In this document: positions 40,542 through 42,573 of the stretch, in pieces
Layout: every line of letters begins with the position of its first letter
How positions within the stretch are numbered: the stretch's first letter is position 1
Origin: an uncultured Prevotella sp.
GTDB taxonomy: Bacteria > Bacteroidota > Bacteroidia > Bacteroidales > Bacteroidaceae
Direction: 5' to 3'
NCBI GenBank assembly: GCA_947165435.1
Contig: CAMVAI010000021.1
Coordinates: forward strand, 1-42,573
DNA: 42,573 nt
Notes under the pieces: generated by a model
What the model was told of the DNA's origin: nothing
Seen by the model: the letters and a program-made list of their open reading frames with translations, nothing else
The model's database searches: none
Translations under genes and position numbers: made by a program

Positions 40542-41534
40542 TTACTCTTTATCAAGTTTGTATTTTGAAATATCGGTTCCAAACGACAGATTCAGACTCT
40601 CGAGCAAATCATCAAGCTCAGTGAGCGATTTCTTACCGAAGTTACGGAACTTGAGGAGATCGGTCTTGTTGTACTGTACGAGATCGCCAAGGGTCTCAAC
40701 ATCGGCAGCCTTCAGACAGTTGAGGGCACGAACTGAGAGATTCATGTCAACCAACTTGGTCTTGAGCAACTGACGCATGTGCAGTACTTCCTCGTCGAAC
40801 TCCTGGTTGCCATCGACGTCATTGTTCTCCAGTGTGATCTTCTCGTCGGAGAAGAGCATGAAGTGGTAAATGAGGATCTTGGCAGCCTCTTTCAAGGCGT
40901 CCTTCGGGTGTATGGAACCATCCGTCGTTACCTCCAACACGAGCTTATCGTAGTCGGTCTTCTGCTCAACACGATAAGGCTCTACGCTGTACTTAACGTT
41001 GCGGATTGGGGTGTAGATTGAGTCAATGGCTATCACATTGACGTCGGTGCAGAACTCGCGATTCTCATCAGCGGGAACATAGCCGCGACCTTTGTTGATA
41101 GTCAGGTCAATCTGCATCGAAGCTTTGGAATCTAAATGACAAATCACCAAATCGGGATTTAACACTTCAAATCCAGTCAGATACTTGCCTATATCACCGG
41201 CTTTAAACTCGGTAGAATTCTCGACAGTGATGGAGACTTTCTCGTTCTCGAATTCTTCCACTACTTGCTTGAACCGAACTTGCTTCAGGTTCAAGATAAT
41301 GTTGGTAACATCTTCCTTAACACCAGGTACTGATGAGAATTCATGCTCAACACCAGCAATGCGGATGGTGTTGATGGCATAACCCTCGAGCGATGAAAGA
41401 AGAATGCGGCGCAGGGCATTACCAATGGTAACGCCGAAACCAGGCTCCAAAGGACGGAATTCGAACTTGCCGAACTTGTCCGAAGCCTCCAACATTACGA
41501 CTTTATCAGGTTTTTGAAATGCTAATATCGCCAT
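40542..41534 (-). CDS. rpoA: DNA-directed RNA polymerase alpha subunit
   Basis: The 330-residue protein has the alpha NTD assembly motifs ([48 protein letters not shown]) and the C-terminal DNA-binding domain ([49 protein letters not shown]). It dimerises to assemble beta and beta' and contacts upstream promoter DNA and activators. Full length and intact; 14 nt from rpsD. Confidence 0.99.
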   Translation of the reverse strand: MAILAFQKPDKVVMLEASDKFGKFEFRPLEPGFGVTIGNALRRILLSSLEGYAINTIRIAGVEHEFSSVPGVKEDVTNIILNLKQVRFKQVVEEFENEKVSITVENSTEFKAGDIGKYLTGFEVLNPDLVICHLDSKASMQIDLTINKGRGYVPADENREFCTDVNVIAIDSIYTPIRNVKYSVEPYRVEQKTDYDKLVLEVTTDGSIHPKDALKEAAKILIYHFMLFSDEKITLENNDVDGNQEFDEEVLHMRQLLKTKLVDMNLSVRALNCLKAADVETLGDLVQYNKTDLLKFRNFGKKSLTELDDLLESLNLSFGTDISKYKLDKE

Positions 41535-41548
41535 TAATTTAAATGATT

Positions 41549-42157
41549 TTAGTTCTTAGAGTACAACTCAACGATTGACTGTTCCTTAATATTCTCAGGG
41601 ATGTCGGCACGCTCAGGCAGGTGCAGGAACTTACCGCTCTTGGTCTGCTCGTCCCACTCAATCCAGGGATATTTGCTGTGGTTAAAACCAGCAAGAGCAG
41701 CCTCGATAACCTCGAGTGACTTGGCCTTCTCACGAACACCAACAATCTGACCAGGCTTTACCTGATAAGAAGGAATATTCACTACCTGTCCGTCAACAAC
41801 AATATGCTTGTGGCCTACCAACTGACGTGCAGCGGCACGCGTGGGAGCAAGGCCCAAACGGAACACTACGTTGTCAAGACGGCTCTCGAGCAACTGAAGC
41901 AGCACCTCACCGGTGATACCCTCAGCTTTAGCGGCCTTCTCAAACAAATTACGGAACTGGCGCTCAAGAACACCATAGGTGTACTTAGCCTTCTGCTTCT
42001 CTGCCAACATGACAGCATACTCCGACTGCTTGCGGCGACGGTTGTTGCCATGCTGTCCCGGGGGGAAGTTCCTACGGGACAAAACTTTGTCCGGGCCGAA
42101 GATGGCTTCTCCAAATCGGCGGGCAATTTTTGATTTCGGTCCAATATATCTTGCCAT
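41549..42157 (-). CDS. rpsD: Small ribosomal subunit protein uS4
   Basis: The 202-residue protein starts [34 protein letters not shown] and has the S4 RNA-binding segment ([45 protein letters not shown]). It is a primary binder in 30S assembly and often autoregulates its operon. 24 nt separate it from rpsK. Confidence 0.99.
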   Translation of the reverse strand: MARYIGPKSKIARRFGEAIFGPDKVLSRRNFPPGQHGNNRRRKQSEYAVMLAEKQKAKYTYGVLERQFRNLFEKAAKAEGITGEVLLQLLESRLDNVVFRLGLAPTRAAARQLVGHKHIVVDGQVVNIPSYQVKPGQIVGVREKAKSLEVIEAALAGFNHSKYPWIEWDEQTKSGKFLHLPERADIPENIKEQSIVELYSKN

Positions 42158-42181
42158 AATTCTAAAATAAATTGCTAATGA

Positions 42182-42571
42182 TTAAACACGACGACGCTTG
42201 GGAGGACGGCAGCCATTGTGTGGCAGTGGCGTAACGTCTACAATCTCGATAACCTCAATACCGGCTCCATGGCAGGCACGGATAGCAGACTCACGTCCAT
42301 TACCGGGACCCTTCACATAGGCCTTCACCTTACGCAGACCGAGGTCGAAAGCGACCTTAGCGCAATCCTCAGCGGCCATCTGGGCTGCATACGGAGTGTT
42401 CTTCTTAGAACCACGGAAGCCCATCTTACCAGCAGAAGACCAAGAGATAACCTGACCCTCGTCGTTGGCGAGTGATACAATAATATTATTAAAAGAACTG
42501 TGAACGTGGAGCTGACCAATAGCGGTAACCTTCACGTTTCTCTTCTTTGAAGTGACTGTTTTCTTTGCCAT
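42182..42571 (-). CDS. rpsK: Small ribosomal subunit protein uS11
   Basis: The 129-residue protein has [53 protein letters not shown] and ends [12 protein letters not shown], the uS11 pattern, part of the 30S platform near the mRNA exit. The gene is complete; the ATG at 42571 lies 2 nt from the window edge, and rpsM and other genes of the cluster should follow beyond it. Confidence 0.98.
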   Translation of the reverse strand: MAKKTVTSKKRNVKVTAIGQLHVHSSFNNIIVSLANDEGQVISWSSAGKMGFRGSKKNTPYAAQMAAEDCAKVAFDLGLRKVKAYVKGPGNGRESAIRACHGAGIEVIEIVDVTPLPHNGCRPPKRRRV

Positions 42572-42573
42572 AA

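Overview
The window reads as a chromosomal segment of a Bacteroidales bacterium, most likely Prevotella/Segatella-like. The evidence is a SusC/SusD pair, gamma-carbonic anhydrase, bL17 with an acidic Ala/Glu tail, many short lipoproteins, no convincing Shine-Dalgarno sequences, and repeated Bacteroidetes-type promoters (-33 TTTG, 19-20 nt spacer, -7 TAnnTTTG). Coding DNA is fairly GC-rich and the intergenic DNA is AT-rich with many simple or palindromic repeats. The genus is inferred from gene style, not from a marker-gene comparison.

Layout. 1-900: a large hairpin and a MntA-HepT (MNT/HEPN) toxin-antitoxin pair. 1001-11248 (+): a surface-type lipoprotein, then a thioredoxin-fold lipoprotein overlapping a Dna2-like nuclease-helicase, an ABC ATPase plus CobD-like enzyme (corrinoid theme), DUF2851, a hotdog thioesterase and DprA. 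11255-14541 (-): an Lrp regulator, a fused amidotransferase/dipeptidase and a glutaminyl cyclase-like lipoprotein, forming a compact peptide/N-terminus processing operon. 14702-17022 (-): an O-methyltransferase overlapping aroQ, and an AAA ATPase whose promoter is flanked by a palindromic operator array. 17334-18047 (+): a PIN-toxin module. 18048-18931: no gene, but a roughly 470 bp imperfect palindrome with very GC-rich arms. 18932-27260 (-): a polysaccharide-utilisation core (SusC, SusD, DUF4960-type surface lipoprotein) preceded by a membrane regulator that joins a periplasmic sugar-binding domain directly to an AraC DNA-binding domain with no kinase or receiver. 27291-32450 (-): S41 protease, topoisomerase IV subunit B and a THUMP-like methyltransferase. 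32607-36575 (+): gamma-carbonic anhydrase, a DUF3089 lipoprotein, glutamate dehydrogenase and an RlpA-like protein whose signal peptide is encoded by a 7-bp tandem repeat. 36579-39856 (-): a glycine-zipper lipoprotein, a secreted Ig-like/DUF6359-type protein and a small outer-membrane-type protein. 40018-42571 (-): rpsK-rpsD-rpoA-rplQ.

The most interesting leads are: the probable phase-variable RlpA gene (12 copies of a 7-bp unit inside the coding region; losing one unit places TAG immediately after the array); the kinase-less PUL regulator; the palindromic element at 18281-18752; the GTTCACC operator array at the ATPase promoter; the amidotransferase-dipeptidase fusion; and a glutaminyl cyclase in the same window as several signal-peptidase-I substrates predicted to begin with Gln. 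Function assignments come from motif recognition only; no database search was run.
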